Counted from the first letter of the stretch, positions 23,179 through 36,942 are shown. The stretch: 64,000 nt of DNA from Parapristionchus giblindavisi (GCA_943737045.1 CALSFV010000023.1:62001-126000), one strand, 5' to 3'. Notes: a model not told the origin generated them from the sequence alone. Program-made: numbers and translations.

Positions 23179-26100
23179 TCACGATCGTTCCTTGAATGTT
23201 ACTTGCACTTCTGATCTTCCTGTGTAGATTTCTGCTTGAACATTGCCTCTTCTCAATATTATAAATCTATCCACTTCGAATCTAATCGATATTCGACTCT
23301 GAAAATCGATTACTTCTTTGTGATATACTGCATCGTACGGCATTGCGTGGTACTAATAAGTATAATAAGTAAGGACTAGTGACTGACCTCGGTGAAAGGA
23401 TACCGTTGGCTCCTCTCAAATTCTGTCCAATCAATACCTTGAATATCAAAATAGAATCGATATGATCTACCCGTATCTTGCTTGTCAAGAACCATCTGGA
23501 AAATGAACCTAATCAATGAATACTTTTTGGATCATCTTATCAGTAAGGATAGTTTCAAGCTTTCTTCTGATATTCAAAGACTTACCTCCACGAGATTTCT
23601 CAATTCAATTGCAGTAATCGATACAATAGGAAGATGAAGATGATGAAATTCAGCCAAACTCTCACTACATCCATCAGATAGATCAATATCTGCCTGGAAT
23701 TAATTAATTAATTAATTATTTAGTTTGTGTAATCGAAAAGGTGCACCCTAAGATCATTTTGAACTCTATTCTGCAATAGTTCCTCGAAGATAAAGAAAGT
23801 GGATAAGAGAGTTCGTAATGTGTTTCTTTGATTGTTTCATTGAACTCTTATCTAACACTTACAAAGATCATTGTGTCATTACGAGTAAATAAGGTCTTTC
23901 ACCAAACCAATCATAAAAAAACGAAATGTCAGAAGTTTAGAATTTTTTTACATATCGAAGGTGCAAAACTTCAAATGATAATAAAAACTGGAATGATTAT
24001 TTGAGAAAGGTCGTTACATGCCGTTTCATCATTAGAACGGCCTCCGAATACTGATATATCATCAACTTTATTGCACGCTGCCTCGTAGAAGAAGTCATAA
24101 GAGAATAATGATGAGATCTCATGTAGATTATGAATTCGTTGAAACCTAATTGATGAACGACCAAGGGTCAACACAAATCGACGTAATCTATAATATATAA
24201 ATACACTGAACCCTTGAACAAATCATTACCTTTCCATATCAGTCACAGCAAATTTGACATTACGAAAGGCAATTGATCTGACATTTCTATGATCGAGTAA
24301 ACAATCTAGATAATCCAGCATCATATCATTCACTATCGCCTGAAAATCGATTTTTGAGAGCAAATAAATTTTTAAAAAAGCGTTGAAAAGCTCCAATCTC
24401 TTTCTATACTCCCTAGCATGGAAAGAAATTGATTCAAAATAAAACATTAGATTCGGTCTTATATTTCTAATTGTGCTATTTGTACGACGACAAAATATAT
24501 AATATAAAGCAGGCTTCTTTAAAAATGTCAAAATTCACACTATATATGCAGATATCCTTAACATCACAGTGCTTCATAACAAGTTGAAGATGAGATAGAA
24601 AATGTCTACTCGGACACTGAATACTCTCCACTTCTCCATAGAATATGTAACGTTGATCCTCAAATTAATCAATTAATAGTCTGAGTTTTAAACGAAATTT
24701 ATTCAAGATAACATACCCCTAAGACTCGAACACCCCCTGTTACAAGTCCCCGAAATCGAATTCAGACCAAACCCTTGAAGGCATTGAGTGAGCCTGGATC
24801 CGTGATTACAAAACCGATGAATTTAACTTTTTTTTAATTTTTGAAAACTTGTTTTTGTCATAGCTTGCTTCACAGCTATTTTTTCTTCATATTTCTTTTT
24901 TTCAAAAATATAAGCCTTCAGGATATTGCTTTTCTAAATAAAGACTTTAAAACTATTTTTCATTCTTCATTTCTTGTCATTAACATATTTTGTCTAAAGA
25001 TAGGCGTTGAACTCCTTAAAGGGCAGACTTTGGTTAAGGTCTCAGAAACAGATTTCAAAGTGGTAGACACGGATATCATACGATATGGGGCGGTAATATC
25101 AAAATAATTGAGGCTGGGGTCCTACCACGAAAATCTGCGAAATTATTTTTTTTTGAAATATATTTTGATCATAAATACATAACATCTTTCAAAATTGTAT
25201 GGTCTTTACAACAACACTGTTGATCAATGCAAATATTCAAATGCAATTGATTTATCTCTTCATCATTCATATTTCACTCCTCTGTAGTAAAGTTTCTATT
25301 TCGTTTAAACGAAAGATATGTGGTTAGAGAAGAGAGATATCGATGGATAAAAAAGAAAGTAAAAGTAAAAGAACGTGAGTGATCTTTATACTCAAGGTTA
25401 GATGATGTTTATCAATCTTTTCTACTAGGAATCATATCAATGATGTTTCAATGCCCCCTTTGAGATCTGTCTTATCATCCATCATAGATGTTTCAACAAT
25501 GAAATACAATTTGAAGAAAATTTGAAGAAGAAATTTGCACAAGGAGAAACTGGTAAAGAATAAAAAAATTATGGACGAAATGAAGTGATCTTTGATTTAC
25601 TCCTTCAGTCAATAATCATATTACAGTAACGTAATCCCACAATAGATGTCTGATTTTTCTTCATTATAGCTTTACCAATTATTCAATAGAACATTTTTTA
25701 TTCGTTGGTAAAAAGGTTGAATGACTACTTACCTCTTTACTAAGTCCAAATCTCTTTTTATTCCCGTGGCATTGTCCATTACACATTCCCCATTTGGATG
25801 ATTTATTATCGTCAGCACGTAGAAGGAAAATATGTCCGTTTGGACGCTCAAATCATCATTGTTATGCACAATAAAATATCGTATTGAGACATTTTATAAA
25901 GAAATTAGACACATGAATATTTGCACTCCACGAAAAAAGTAGTCATAAGAAGAACTTTGATGTTTTCTTTTGAATTTGTCAGAATTCGACTCATAAAAAA
26001 TATTTTCCAAAGGTATAACCTTTTAAACGCATTGAAACTATTACTAGAACTGATTATCAATACATTATAACACTTTTTTCTGATTGCAGTGGATTGAAAA

Positions 26101-26279
26101 TAAATGATCGAACTTACACCCTCAATGATTAGTTGAGTAAATTGTCTGAGTGGCATAGGAGATGTCTCTACTAAGGCATTGAATTGTCTTGATGTCAATT
26201 GAAGATTACCAATATCATCCGGTTGTGTGAATGAGAATATATGAGAGAGAAGTTCAGGAGGTAAGAAACATCGTTCCAT
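23179..26279 (-). CDS. F-box protein, complete, 8 exons
   Basis: The F-box recruits the protein to Skp1-cullin ubiquitin ligases; the C-terminal part would bind substrate. Minus-strand exons are 26279-26118, 25846-25733, 24658-24563, 24516-24230, 24187-23989, 23693-23586, 23495-23388 and 23298-23179, all phase-consistent, about 397 residues. The F-box is at residues 3-45 (FLPPELLSHIFSFTQPDDIG, NLQLTSRQFNALV). The remainder has no clear repeats: FLLRADDNKSSKWGMCNG, FYGEVESIQC, IRNIRPNLMFYFESISFH, LDYLDCLLDHRNVRSIAF, then PIVSITAIELRNLVEMVLD and RYPFTESRISIRFEVDRF. This pattern resembles expanded nematode F-box families whose C-terminal domains evolve fast, but I cannot name the subfamily. Intron 2 (25732-24659) carries a dispersed repeat. 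Confidence 0.85.
24719..25125. mobile_element. Copy of the AGACTCGA-terminated repeat family in F-box intron 2
   Basis: TAAGACTCGAACACCCCCTG with CCCCGAAATCG just inside resembles the ends of the element at 48772-49992. Its interior (GCAGACTTTGGTTAAGGTCT, CAGAAACAGATTTCAAAGTG, GGGGCGGTAATATCAAAATA) matches that element's GCAAACCTTGGATAAAGTAT, CAGAAAAGGATTCCACCCAA, GGGGCAATGATACTAAAATA. Only one terminus is clear here, so it is truncated. Confidence 0.6.
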
Positions 26280-27320
26280 TACTAAACAATCAAAAAAACC
26301 ATTTTTCTTTGAAAGTCAGTCATAGAGAGCATTGTAAAGGACAAAATTTGTACCATGAGAAGACATTCAAAGAGGACAATAGAAAATGAATTAATATTAC
26401 AAAGAAATGATACACGAGACATATCAAAGATACAACGAAATACAATCAATACAATCATGCTTATCACAGTAATAACAATTACCCATTACAATGGGCAGCG
26501 AATTGTGATCAAACTAATAAAGATACTTCTCAGAGAACTGTCTCAATTCAATGAAGATAACGACACTGGGAATAAACATGTTTTTTCTCTATCGGCACCA
26601 TCTATGTAATTAGTAGAGAATGAACAAATCGATTTTCTGATTTTGACGAAGCGGAACGAAAATAATTATTATTGACGTCTATCAATCATATGAGTAATTG
26701 AACGATGGGAAATGAAAGAGTAGTGTCACTAATGATAAGAATGGAAGTGAGAGAAAAGGTGAATGATTGGGAGAGACATCCTCCAAGTAAAACAGGTTAT
26801 ACTGTCCCGTATATGTTCTTCTCTAAAACCTCATGTTTTTTTAAAGACAAGTAAACAACCATTTTTTATTAGAAAAACTCTTTGCATGTATTACAGGCAG
26901 AAGATAATTTGATACTCTCTGCCCTGACCATATTCTCTCGCAGACAAATTAAATGAGAGAGAGAGGCCAGAGTGGAAGGTATTCCATTAATTGCACATTT
27001 TAATGGAATCATGTAAAATTATAAAGAATTATAAAGAATGTAGCAGTGCGACATGTACTTTGTGTTTGTGGAACGAAGAAACAGTCGAAAAGTAGTGAAT
27101 TTTGAAATCGTGTATAATTGTAGAGATTAGGTAAGATAGGCTATGTTTTTGTTGATTAAGAGTTATCTTTTTGAGCACTGCTTTTGGATTCCAATGAATA
27201 CATGTTTATATCGATGTTGAAAGTGATAAAACACAGTTTACACAAATTACCATAATACAGTGTTCTACATGTGACACGAGAATAAATCTTCATCTATATA
27301 GCATATGTATGACAGTAAAT
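26280..27320. other. Intergenic region
   Basis: About 1 kb between the F-box start and the stop of the next minus-strand gene. It is AT-rich with purine-rich stretches (AGAGAGAGAGGCC at about 26955). The plus-strand frame at 26355-26609 is antisense to low-complexity sequence and has no support. I see nothing else. Confidence 0.35.
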
Positions 27321-28958
27321 TTATCCACTGGCTTTGTATTCCAAATTGTAGTTCTTGACTTGAAGAACTTGCTGAAAATAAATTACTTTGTTATGTTTTT
27401 GAAAGCCGAACATTAAAGTTTGGTTTAAATAGGAACAATAAATAGATAACATACATTCATGGGATCAGATGCGCACTTATACTCTTCTTTAGTAGACTTA
27501 CTCATGGCATTGTTGATAACCTTAATGATGAAAAATATAAAGGAAAGTGAGTGAAAAGTCTCAAATCATTTTTGGAGTGCCTTTAAAATGCACAATCTGT
27601 CAAGAAAATTCACACTCGGACCGCAGTCTTTTCAGTGGTCGTATAGAGTTTGTCGAAAGGGATAAGCTTTAATCATAATTAGGTACACTAAGTTGAAATA
27701 CACAAAAAAAAATTTTCCAGTAGAGATATTAAGTAGGAATGAAACATGATTTCTCAGCTCTAGAGAGAACACTGAGCCAGAAAGTTAATCAACAACAAGA
27801 ACAGTAAATTCACTTTATCATGCTTATAATTAATAGTCAAAGTTTGCCTTGAAATATTCGGGGGTATTGGGTCGGATTTTTCGTCATTTTGCAAAAATCG
27901 TACTCATTTATCTGCCGGATCTCCGTCACTAATCCACACATTTATGGTTTCAAATTCTTCCTGTGTATTACTTTTATGTGAACTAATCACAATACTTACA
28001 TTCTGAACAAGAGCCTTTGTTAGTCCAGCGATAGCGATTTTGAATCCTTCATTGTAACATTGAAGTTGAGTCTTCTTGTTCTTCTTCATAGTACGTACTT
28101 TATCTGTCACCTAAACATCATGGTAAAATACAAAGGTTAAGAATAATTATGATAAAATTAAACCTTTTTGAATAGAGGAGTGAGCTGTTTGTTCAAAGCA
28201 AATGCCATGGCATCCATACCCTTTTCAATCGATGATCCACATTTCTAAAAATTGAAATTACAAAAATAATAAAGATTAATCTTTGTTTGTTTATTGCTTT
28301 ATTTATTTATTTTTATTTATATATTCGTTTATACCATATTATAATGTAGTTTTGATAATCTTTATTACTACATTACTTTTCTAATAATACTTTTATATGT
28401 GTCTTACTTTGTAGCAACTCTGAAGAGAAGTGAACATTCCGAGTGCGGGTAGATATTTTGAAGCTGGAACAAGGGATAACATCTGATCCATCAGATCTGA
28501 AAAATATCTACGATGATATTTTTCGCAGCTTTAAGAAACACCCAACCCCCCCCCCCCCTCTCTAGCCGTACTCCCTCACATTTCATTGAGAGATTGTGAC
28601 CAGGTATTGGTTTAGTTTTTTTTCTGTTGGTTTAGTACTTCTTAGAAAAACACTTACGATTACAAATCTCCGTAAAGTTCTTGTCAGCATAGATATCAGC
28701 AGCTACCAGATCCAATGCCTTAATGAGTACAATTAACTCCTTATAGGTTTCAGACAAACAAGCAATAGAATATTCGATCCACCAAAGAAACTTAGGTTTT
28801 TCTCTTTCCGTTTTTAAAACTTTTTTTTTGCGTAATAATACCTTATTGGTGTTGGCTCCAAGGTAGTTAGTGACGAGATTTTGGAACTTTGTGTTGAACT
28901 TGGCCTGTTGTTGAGCGTAGACCACTCCTAAGAATAGAACAGCGAATAGGAGACGCAT
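27321..28958 (-). CDS. Small secreted Cys-containing protein, nematode-type, unknown function
   Basis: I do not recognise the family. Seven phase-consistent minus exons: 28958-28842, 28718-28658, 28496-28408, 28244-28164, 28110-28000, 27520-27455 and 27371-27321, 191 residues. The ATG lies one base after TTCAG, which suggests trans-splicing and fixes the start. The signal peptide is MRLLFAVLFLGVVYAQQ. The mature part is helical-looking, with single or paired Cys at TEICN, LQSCYKKCGSS, QLQCYNEGF and YKCASDP, so one or two disulphide pairs are likely. It ends in a short polar tail after NYNLEYKASG. Small secreted helical proteins with spaced Cys are abundant in nematodes (for example DUF19-like proteins), but the Cys spacing is not diagnostic enough to assign one. 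Confidence 0.8.
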
Positions 28959-29874
28959 CCTGAAGTGGTCCATGCATTGGTAAAGGAGAAATAGGATGGG
29001 AAAATGTGCGTCCAATGAAATATATTAGCACAAAAATAAATATGGAAAGAATGAAAAGAATATAAGAACAACATCGGGTCCATGATTTAAGGTGAAACAT
29101 CATATAAAATGATGTTTTGGCAAAATGTGCATTTTTCAGTCAAATGTTTTTTCAAGGTTGTAGACCTTTCGAGTTGATGTACGAGAAGTAGTGAGCGAAA
29201 GATCATTTTATAGGTACAGAATGAATTTGGTAGATGATAAAAAGTATTTCATACCGTTTATAACGAGGGATTATCGGTAGTATTCATGTAATTGGACTGG
29301 GAGATACTTTCTCACTCTTTTTTCATACCCAATATTTACTACATTTCATTCATAAGATTAATCTACACATCATACATGGATTCTCTTCAAGTGCATACAT
29401 CTATCCCAAACTTGTTCAATCTCTCTATCAGTAGATATGCGATGAAGAGTTTTATTATGGTAAATACGACGTAACTAAGTTTGAGTGAACAATTTTAGAA
29501 AGCGGTTACTGTAGTATGAATCCGAAGAGCGAAGATCATATGGAGAACATACTTAATCGGATTACTGACTGGTCCATAGTGCATGTACGTTGATACTAGA
29601 GGTTTTGAACCACTATCAAATTTTTTCATAGGTGAGTGCTCTTTCGGTTTAACAATAAACCTTAAAAAATAGAATATGTTTATTTTCACACAATGGCAAA
29701 ATAAGAAAAGATCTTATATTATACAGAAGTGATAGTGATCTAAATAATTAAAAAATAAAGCATGCAAATTGATTACAAAAGGCTAATGACTAGAAAGTGT
29801 GGATAGATGAAAGCTTAGATAAATCGTAAACTGTTCATTGGTAAATATTATGTATTTCGATGTTGAGAGTCGTA

Positions 29875-32800
29875 TCATTTCTTCTTTCCGATATAATCCA
29901 ACAATGGACTGGTATATACCCCGAATCCGACGTTTGCACCGAATCCTGGTCGATAGTCGGGAATTAATCCTTGATCCTGGAAAAGAACTTTGGTTACCAA
30001 AACATCTACAGTAGAAATGTCCCCCCCCCCCGGTTCATTTCTGTCACCTTTATTCACAATATTCTTCTCTTGGAAATTAATTTACAATTAATTGTTCTAC
30101 GAAAATGATTAATACTTGTAACAAAGCTGCTTTTCACTCTCGGTAATTCTCTGGATGTAAAGTTAAGTGTCACAATTTCAATATAAAGATATACCAACCG
30201 ATCTCTGAATGCCTGACTGTCGTCTTCCTCCACCCAATAGACCAGTGAAGGTATTGAAAGCTGTACCAGCTAGACCAGCAGCTGTTCCAATTGCTGACTG
30301 CAGTGTACAATAAATATTGAAAAACTTGAGAGATGTAGAGGGACTCAACTAACCGAAACTAGTCCGGGACGTGATGGAGTCAGCTAAAAAATTTGCATTT
30401 TTTCCTCGGTTTCTCAATTTTAAGGAATACGTACAATCCGCTTCGGTGCAGGTGTTATTTGTCTTGATGATGGAGTAGTTTCTATATCAATCGAAGTATC
30501 GTTAGCATCAGACGGAAGAGTGAGCAGTATGGCATCTTCTACATATAAACTTCTTTATCAATAGTTTTATATGTCATCTTGAATAGGATTGACTGAACTG
30601 ACAATGAGAGGTGGTCATAAGAAGAATGGTCTCCCATTAACGGCACTATACATATTAATTGACTACTCATGTGTGCACAACCTTTAGAACAAGATCTATC
30701 TGGTATGTTCCCTATTTTGCAATTGAAAAATTGAAAAATTGTTTTTCGTGACTCTGTGTTTTGGAATTTTTCTTGCTTGAGAGTAGCGAGAGCTTGAGAG
30801 TTGAGAGTTTCATGAGAGTAGCGGTACAATGATATTTACAATTGTGTACTTGATATGCTATTAAACAATACCCGTGCATATCAAAAGGATAATTTGAAAA
30901 TTAAAATTGCTCATCGTTCTGATCTAACACTCACATTCGTTTTATAAAAATAATGTAGCCAGTGGGTGGAAAGTTTAAATTGAGTTGGGTAAATATACAT
31001 ATATGTAGCTGTCATAGAATGTAACGTACCAGGTAAGTCGAATTCCCGATGTCCTGAAATTGAATAATGAATGACTATTCAGATGAACAGAGACAGAGAC
31101 TAACCAGGTGAATGTCGAATGTTTGATGAATCTTTCTTTTTCGTGTCATCTGGAGGCTGCAATCATAGAATATCAGTAATTTCTCCACCTTTTCAGCTCA
31201 TTTTTATCGATTCTGATAATGTTTAAAAGCAATGAATTGCATGTTTTAGTGCTAAACATAAAAAGGTCAATTCACTCTGGCGCACGCCCAGAATCGTTCA
31301 CATCCCTGGGTGTTGTCGGCGAATTCTAATGCGAGAGTGATGAATCCAACCTGAATATAGATTGATTAATGATTGAATTATATTTAAATAAACAAACTTG
31401 ATCATTGCATGTTTGCTGATCTCCGATTACAAAAGTGCACAGTCCCGTAGTCAGCTAAAAAAAGATAACTATAACTAGACTTTTTATGTATGACTGGTAG
31501 CATAAGTCATATCAAAAATAATAGTATTAAGAGAGATGGTCGTTAAGACTCGACCACCCCCCGGACACGTGCGCTAGCAATGAGAACTGGGGGTCAATAC
31601 TTGAGTGTTAGGAGTGTCACCGGCCCTTATTACACAAAACAGCAGAAATTTCCTGTTTGTGCCCTCAGGCTATTAGAAAAATTTATTTAAGTGTGAAAAT
31701 GTTTAAAAATCATAATTTCTCAAATTGTTGAGATGAAGTCTAAATATCATTTGTGGTGCGTCCAGGTTGCATAGAGCTTGCTTATTCACTATTAGCATCG
31801 AATCTGCGTTGATTCCTAAACCACTAATTTGATTCATAATTTTGGTTTTTTCGGACAAATTATCGCTTGTTATAGATTGCTGCAAAGATTTCCGACCAGG
31901 TATTGTAGCCTAAGCAATTCTGCATTGATTTCACTTAAAACCGGGTTCTTCCCGTTAGACCATCTTGCCAAAATTTTCGCTCGAATTTTCGTAATCTATG
32001 GTTTTCCCGAACAAATGCATTTTCCAAACGTATTTTCCAAACGATTAGTGCGGAAATGTGGTCTGCTCACAGTTTACAGGTGAGACGAGCAAAATGACAC
32101 AAGAAGATCATCGCTTGGATCAATTTGAAAATTTCGATTTTCATGACCCGGGGGTCATGGTCCGAAAATTTCAAAATTTCTCAAGTCTGAAATGTTTTCA
32201 TTTATGCGGCTTATTGTGAAGTACTAATGATGTAAATAATATTCAGCCAATGCTCAATGGCTGATCTATCTTTTCATATTTTTTTCCGAAAATTTTCATT
32301 CTGATAGCGTGCGAAAAATCAAAATAGTGTTTGAATCAATTTCCAACTTGCTTTCTGTAACATTCTGTCATAGTACTTTACAATGTACATAATCAATATG
32401 AAAATCGTTTAATTTCGAAAATTAAAAAAAATTAAATTTGAGTGCCTACTTTTTTGGAAAATTTCTGAAATATTGCAGTTTGTCGACTCGAATGTTGTGA
32501 CAATGCGCAACTGACAATGACAATGTGCATTTTCATAATGAGTAAACATAGTAGAACTGAAATCCCGGCATTCGGCTCACTTTTGAAAAATCGATTTCCA
32601 TGACCCCGGGGTCATGGCAAAAAAAAATGAATTTTCGAAAATAAACGATTTTCATATTGATTATGTACATTGTAAAGTACTTATGACAGAATGCTACAGA
32701 AAGCAAGTTGGAAACTGATTCAAACACAATTTTGATTTTTCGCACGCTATCAGAATGAAAATTTTCGAAAAAATTGATGAAAAGATAGATCAGCCATTGA

Positions 32801-34658
32801 GCATTGGCTGAATATTATTCACATCATTAGTACTTCACAATAAGCCACATAAATGAAAACATTTCAAACTTGAGAAATTTTGAAATTTTCGGATCATGAC
32901 CCCCGGGTCATGAAAATCGAAATTTTCAAATTGATCCAAGTGATGGGCTTCATGTGGAATTTTACTGGTCTCATCTCGAAACTTTGTGTAGACCACAATT
33001 CCGCACCAATCGTTTGGAAAATACGTTTGGAAAATACATTTGTTAGGGAAAACCATCGATTACGGAAATTCGAGCGAAAATTTCGGCAAGATGGTCTAAC
33101 GGGAAGAACCCGGTTTTAGGTGAAATCAGTGCAGAATTGCTTAAGCTACAATACCTGGTCGGAAATCTTTGCAGCAATCTACAACAAGGGATGATTTGTC
33201 CGAAAAAAACAAAATTTTGAGTCAAAAAAGTAGTTTTGGAATCAACGCACATTCGATGCTAATAGTGAATTAGCAAGCTCTGTGCACTTTAGACCCATCG
33301 CAAATGATATTTAGACTTCATCTCAACAATTTGAAAAAATATGATTTTTTAACGTTTTTTTTAAAAATATTTTTTTTATTAGCCTGAGGGCACAAACATG
33401 AAATTTCTGCTGTTTTGTATAATAAGGGCCGGTGACACTCCTAACACCAAAGTATGGGCCCCCAGTTCTCATTGCTAGCGCACGTGTCCGGGGGTGGTCG
33501 AATATGATCGAGTCTTAGGGAACAGGCCTCTTAATGAAACCAACCGGACCAATTCCAGGAACATTTTGAGTAGAAAGACGAACCAACATCAGAGCTAGCT
33601 TACATGGAATGCAGGCTAATTTGATTAATCCCTCACGTGGATCAGAACCAGCCAATGCTAGAATGGTAAAATATGAATGAAATTTTAAAATAAGACCGGC
33701 TTTTCGGTTTTCGCTCATGAACGCCCCATCACGATCTTTCGTTTATTTGGCTTCGAACAAAAGAATAAGGAATATTTATTTTGGAGATATATTTATGACC
33801 TGAACAGATTTGACAACGATATAACATCTGGATTTTTTATACCACCCTTTTTGTTAAAATTGCAACATCCGTCATATCCATAACAAACTTTTATTTATTT
33901 CTCTCGATCGATGGCTGGACTCACTTTTTCATTCGTGAAGAATAATTGATCTATTACCATAACAACCACGTCAAAGTCTAGTGGATTTGTACTCGTTAGA
34001 AGCCAGAGGAAGTCATTAAACCGAAATTTCCGACTTTAAAGAAGGGGACCCACGAGTTTTTTCGTGACTAAACTGGCCAGGCAGAACTATTGATCACATC
34101 TCCCTGTATACAAAAACAATTTTCTCTAAAATTTTAGGTGCACAGGAATGTAATAATCCGAGCATAAAGTTCATTGATCCCCCAGGGAAAGGCGCGAGTT
34201 TTTGAATTTGAAAGAAAATTGCAAACGAGAATCGAACCCACGTAGCGCGGTTACAAGCGCTGACTTCTAACCACTGAGCTACACGCTCTACGCCCCCATT
34301 CGATCAAATCTAATAGAGAACATAATGCCACTTCCGACGTCCCACGTTCTTCTTGTCAATAGTGCACCACAAATCTCGTGGTTCCCCTTCTTTAAAATAT
34401 TGCTCTCAGTCTCGGTTCGTTTGCGTGTCATCAACTGAGAACCCCTGCGCGTATTATTTTTGCAATAGATACATCTTCTCTACAAATACATATACTGAAA
34501 TTGAAATGAAGGTAGAACTTACGTCGATTCGTCAGAAATACATCGATAGTTTGTCTCAAAGTATCTGCGATGACCTCATTGATAGGCTGGACTTGACCAT
34601 CCGTAGTTGAGACTATTATAGACAGAAACAATATACCAGCCAACGTATCGGCATGCAT
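29875..34658 (-). CDS. Secreted protein of unknown function with Gly/Ala-rich C terminus
   Basis: No family recognised. Ten phase-consistent minus exons: 34658-34523, 33657-33545, 31454-31398, 31350-31276, 31156-31105, 31053-31030, 30538-30435, 30383-30354, 30297-30199 and 29976-29875, about 263 residues. There is a signal peptide (DTLAGILFLSIIVSTTDG). A compact region with four to six Cys follows (LIKLACIPCKLALMLV, GLCTFVIGDQQTCND, NTQGCERFWACAR). Then comes a charged linker (PPDDTKKKDSSN), a Ser/Pro stretch, and a Gly/Ala-rich hydrophobic segment (SAIGTAAGLAGTAFNTFTGL). The C terminus is GVYTSPLLDYIGKKK. The Cys-rich N-terminal domain followed by a Gly-rich tail suggests an extracellular or cuticle-associated protein, but that is inference. 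Intron 2 is about 2.1 kb because a foldback element is inserted in it. Confidence 0.75.
31545..33520. mobile_element. Giant foldback element, about 0.95-kb inverted arms, AGACTCGA termini, TA flanks
   Basis: The left end TTAAGACTCGACCACCCCCC and the right end GTCGAATATGATCGAGTCTTA are inverted copies. The arms stay similar from the ends (GGACACGTGCGCTAGCAATG inverted at about 33468-33487) through the middle (TTTTCATGACCCGGGGGTCA at about 32142 against 32899). The centre is at about 32530. Each arm contains smaller palindromes such as CATGACCCCGGGGTCATG. TA immediately flanks the shared AGACTCGA/TCGAGTCT ends, as for a Tc1/mariner-style TA duplication. No transposase frame is present. It lies in intron 2 of the secreted-protein gene. 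Confidence 0.8.
34020..34100 (+). repeat. Dispersed motif TTAAAGAAGGGGACCC with flanking similarity
   Basis: TTTAAAGAAGGGGACCCACG then AGTTTTTTCGTGACTAAACTG matches, inverted, the sequence at about 52405-52465 (TTAAAGATGGAGACCCTCGA then GTTTTTTCGTAATAAGACTG). Shorter matches occur at about 40432 and 50430. It is next to a SINE copy. Confidence 0.5.
34150..34320 (-). mobile_element. tRNA-derived SINE, copy 1
   Basis: On the minus strand, GTAGCTCAGTGGTTAGAAGT resembles a tRNA A box and GTGGGTTCGATTCTC a B box, with AGCGCTTGTAACCGCGCT between them as an anticodon-like arm (TGT). The acceptor and T stems do not pair properly, so it is not a functional tRNA gene. Downstream body sequence (AAATTCAAAAACTCGCGCC, then CTTTCCCTGGG) aligns with the second copy at 40505-40690. 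A shared non-tRNA body indicates a SINE, not a stray pseudogene. Confidence 0.65.
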
Positions 34659-35302
34659 TATCCTCAATCAATCAATAAATCAATATTTATCGGAGTTTCG
34701 AAGACGATTGGGAGGGTACGAAAAAGCTAAATCAAAAGTTGGATTGAAGGAAGATAAATGGCGGCAAGAACGATGAATTCTCGATGACTGCTTTGAAGTG
34801 ATGGAACTGATCCATTATATCCTCTAGTATTCGTTATTGTTATTGTAGATTCAGTTAATCTTTTGTTATGCCACAGGAACACTACTCAAATCTGTGAACA
34901 TGACGAATGAAAAGGTTCGAGCAGTTGTATTGTTTATCTCTTTTCATGTCATAACTACATGATATCAGTAAAAAACCGTTTGTAGTCTGACTCATCAAAA
35001 TTGTTATATTATTATCGTCCCAACTACTGCGAATTGAATATTATTCGTATGTAAATGCGCCAAATAGAAACTATCATGTGTAGATGCTTTCGCATTGTCT
35101 GTCTAAATGACTTACTTTTGTCCAAATGTAAAATATTTAAAACAACGCACAACATTGAAAACGTTTTTATGTCACAATTATACAGTTGTCAAATGTCAAA
35201 AAATTCGATTGCATCTGTTTAAAGCTACCGACCACATAACTTAGCTACCGTATCTTTACTTTAGAATTTGCTTCTTTAGTTATATTAATAGGAAGGTATG
35301 CA

Positions 35303-36863
35303 TCAGTATTCGTGGGCGGCTGGAAGAGGTCGAGAATGATCTCCCTTCTTTGTCTTCTGTCTCTCAATTGCCTGAAACATGGAGATGATCTTTGACTTTT
35401 CATTTTCCTTTTCATATTTTGAAGAGGAATCACTTGCATCTTCTCATATCACACATATTTTCACCATATTCTGATGATTAGAGAATATTTATCAATAATA
35501 TATACATAAATTAAAAGTGTATTTCATACCTCTTTACTCATTCTCTTTCTATCCCATACCCATCCATTCCACGCACAAAAATCGATGAACATCGCTGTTG
35601 TATTACCCTTCCACATATATTCCGATGCTCGGTAATCCTGTAAACATGCATTTCACACACTTTTTGCCTAGTGCTAACCAATTAGTTCATAATTATCATC
35701 TCTCGCTATATTGTTTGACTTTCATTGCGAGAGTGGAAAGATGTTCAGTTGAGCGTAGGTCCCTTTAACCTGTGGGAAGGTGTGATGATAATTGTGCCAT
35801 GCCTCTCCATTAGTAAGAACAGCTACGAAATAGTTGTCAACAGCCGTAATCTTTGTGTCGAAAGGCTTGTATCCGTACATGTGAGCCAGAGAGTTGATGA
35901 ACCTTTAAAAGATCATAACATGAAACCGAAACGAAAACGAAGAAACGAAGAAACCGAACCATGTTCCGTGAAGTTGAAGAGTAAGACGAAGAACGGCTCC
36001 GACGTAGAATGCAACAGCGACATTTTCATTCCAGAAGTAGACAGGTACAAAAGTGAGGAACAGGAAGGTTAGAGGAACGAGAATGACGTAGTATCTTAAA
36101 GTTATTGAATTACTCCTCTCTGATTGGACTCGTGGATGAATGTGTAGAGAGAGTAACTAACTTTCTCTGAAAGCGAAGAATAGGATCGGCTTCGAGATCA
36201 GACATATCAATCTTCTTTCCCATCTCTTTCACCTAAATTGTAGTTCATTATCATTTATGACATTTATATCGATGATCATTAAAAGGATACTCCTTTATTT
36301 CTGTGACTGTGATTGTAGTGATCACACTTTTTATTCATATTGCGACAATATTTGTACCTCTCTATGATTCATTTATCTACTATAACTGATCGACACAAAA
36401 TGACTAATAAATTTTTTATCATCATATTTCGATAAACACATATCTTTTGAGTGTATGATAGATTAAACTTATTTATGCATACCTTGGGATGTTTACGGTA
36501 CATGAGCCATCCCATATGAGCAAAGAAGAATCCTCTGTTGATATTATGTGGATCAGCATCAGTATCTGACCATTTGTGATGGACTCGATGATCACGAGCC
36601 CATTCTATTACATCATTCTGAGGAATAATAGAATATATGCTTGCTGATCAGTTATAAGTTAGTTATGTTAACAGTGGGTAGTTAGGTCCATCCGTTCTAT
36701 AAAGTGTTCACAAAAATGGAGATCTTTTATTTATGATATTGATATTATTTTAGAATTTCTTTCAATTGTTATTTGTTTTTTAAAGCTCATGAATTTTTTC
36801 ACTAGTCACTTTTATGTATTTCGTTTCGTGAATACGTACGTTGATATTAAATAGATAAATAGA

Positions 36864-36942
<79 letters not shown>

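Noticed and set aside
34222..34290. tRNA-Thr gene (TGT) on minus
   Set aside because: A and B boxes are present, but the acceptor stem does not pair and the T stem is poor; the sequence continues into a SINE body shared with 40505-40690.
35725..36072. 115-codon open frame on plus, with KRKRRNEE-like composition
   Set aside because: It is antisense to desaturase exons 35770-35902 and 35960-36094, whose frame, phase and His-box motifs are secure.
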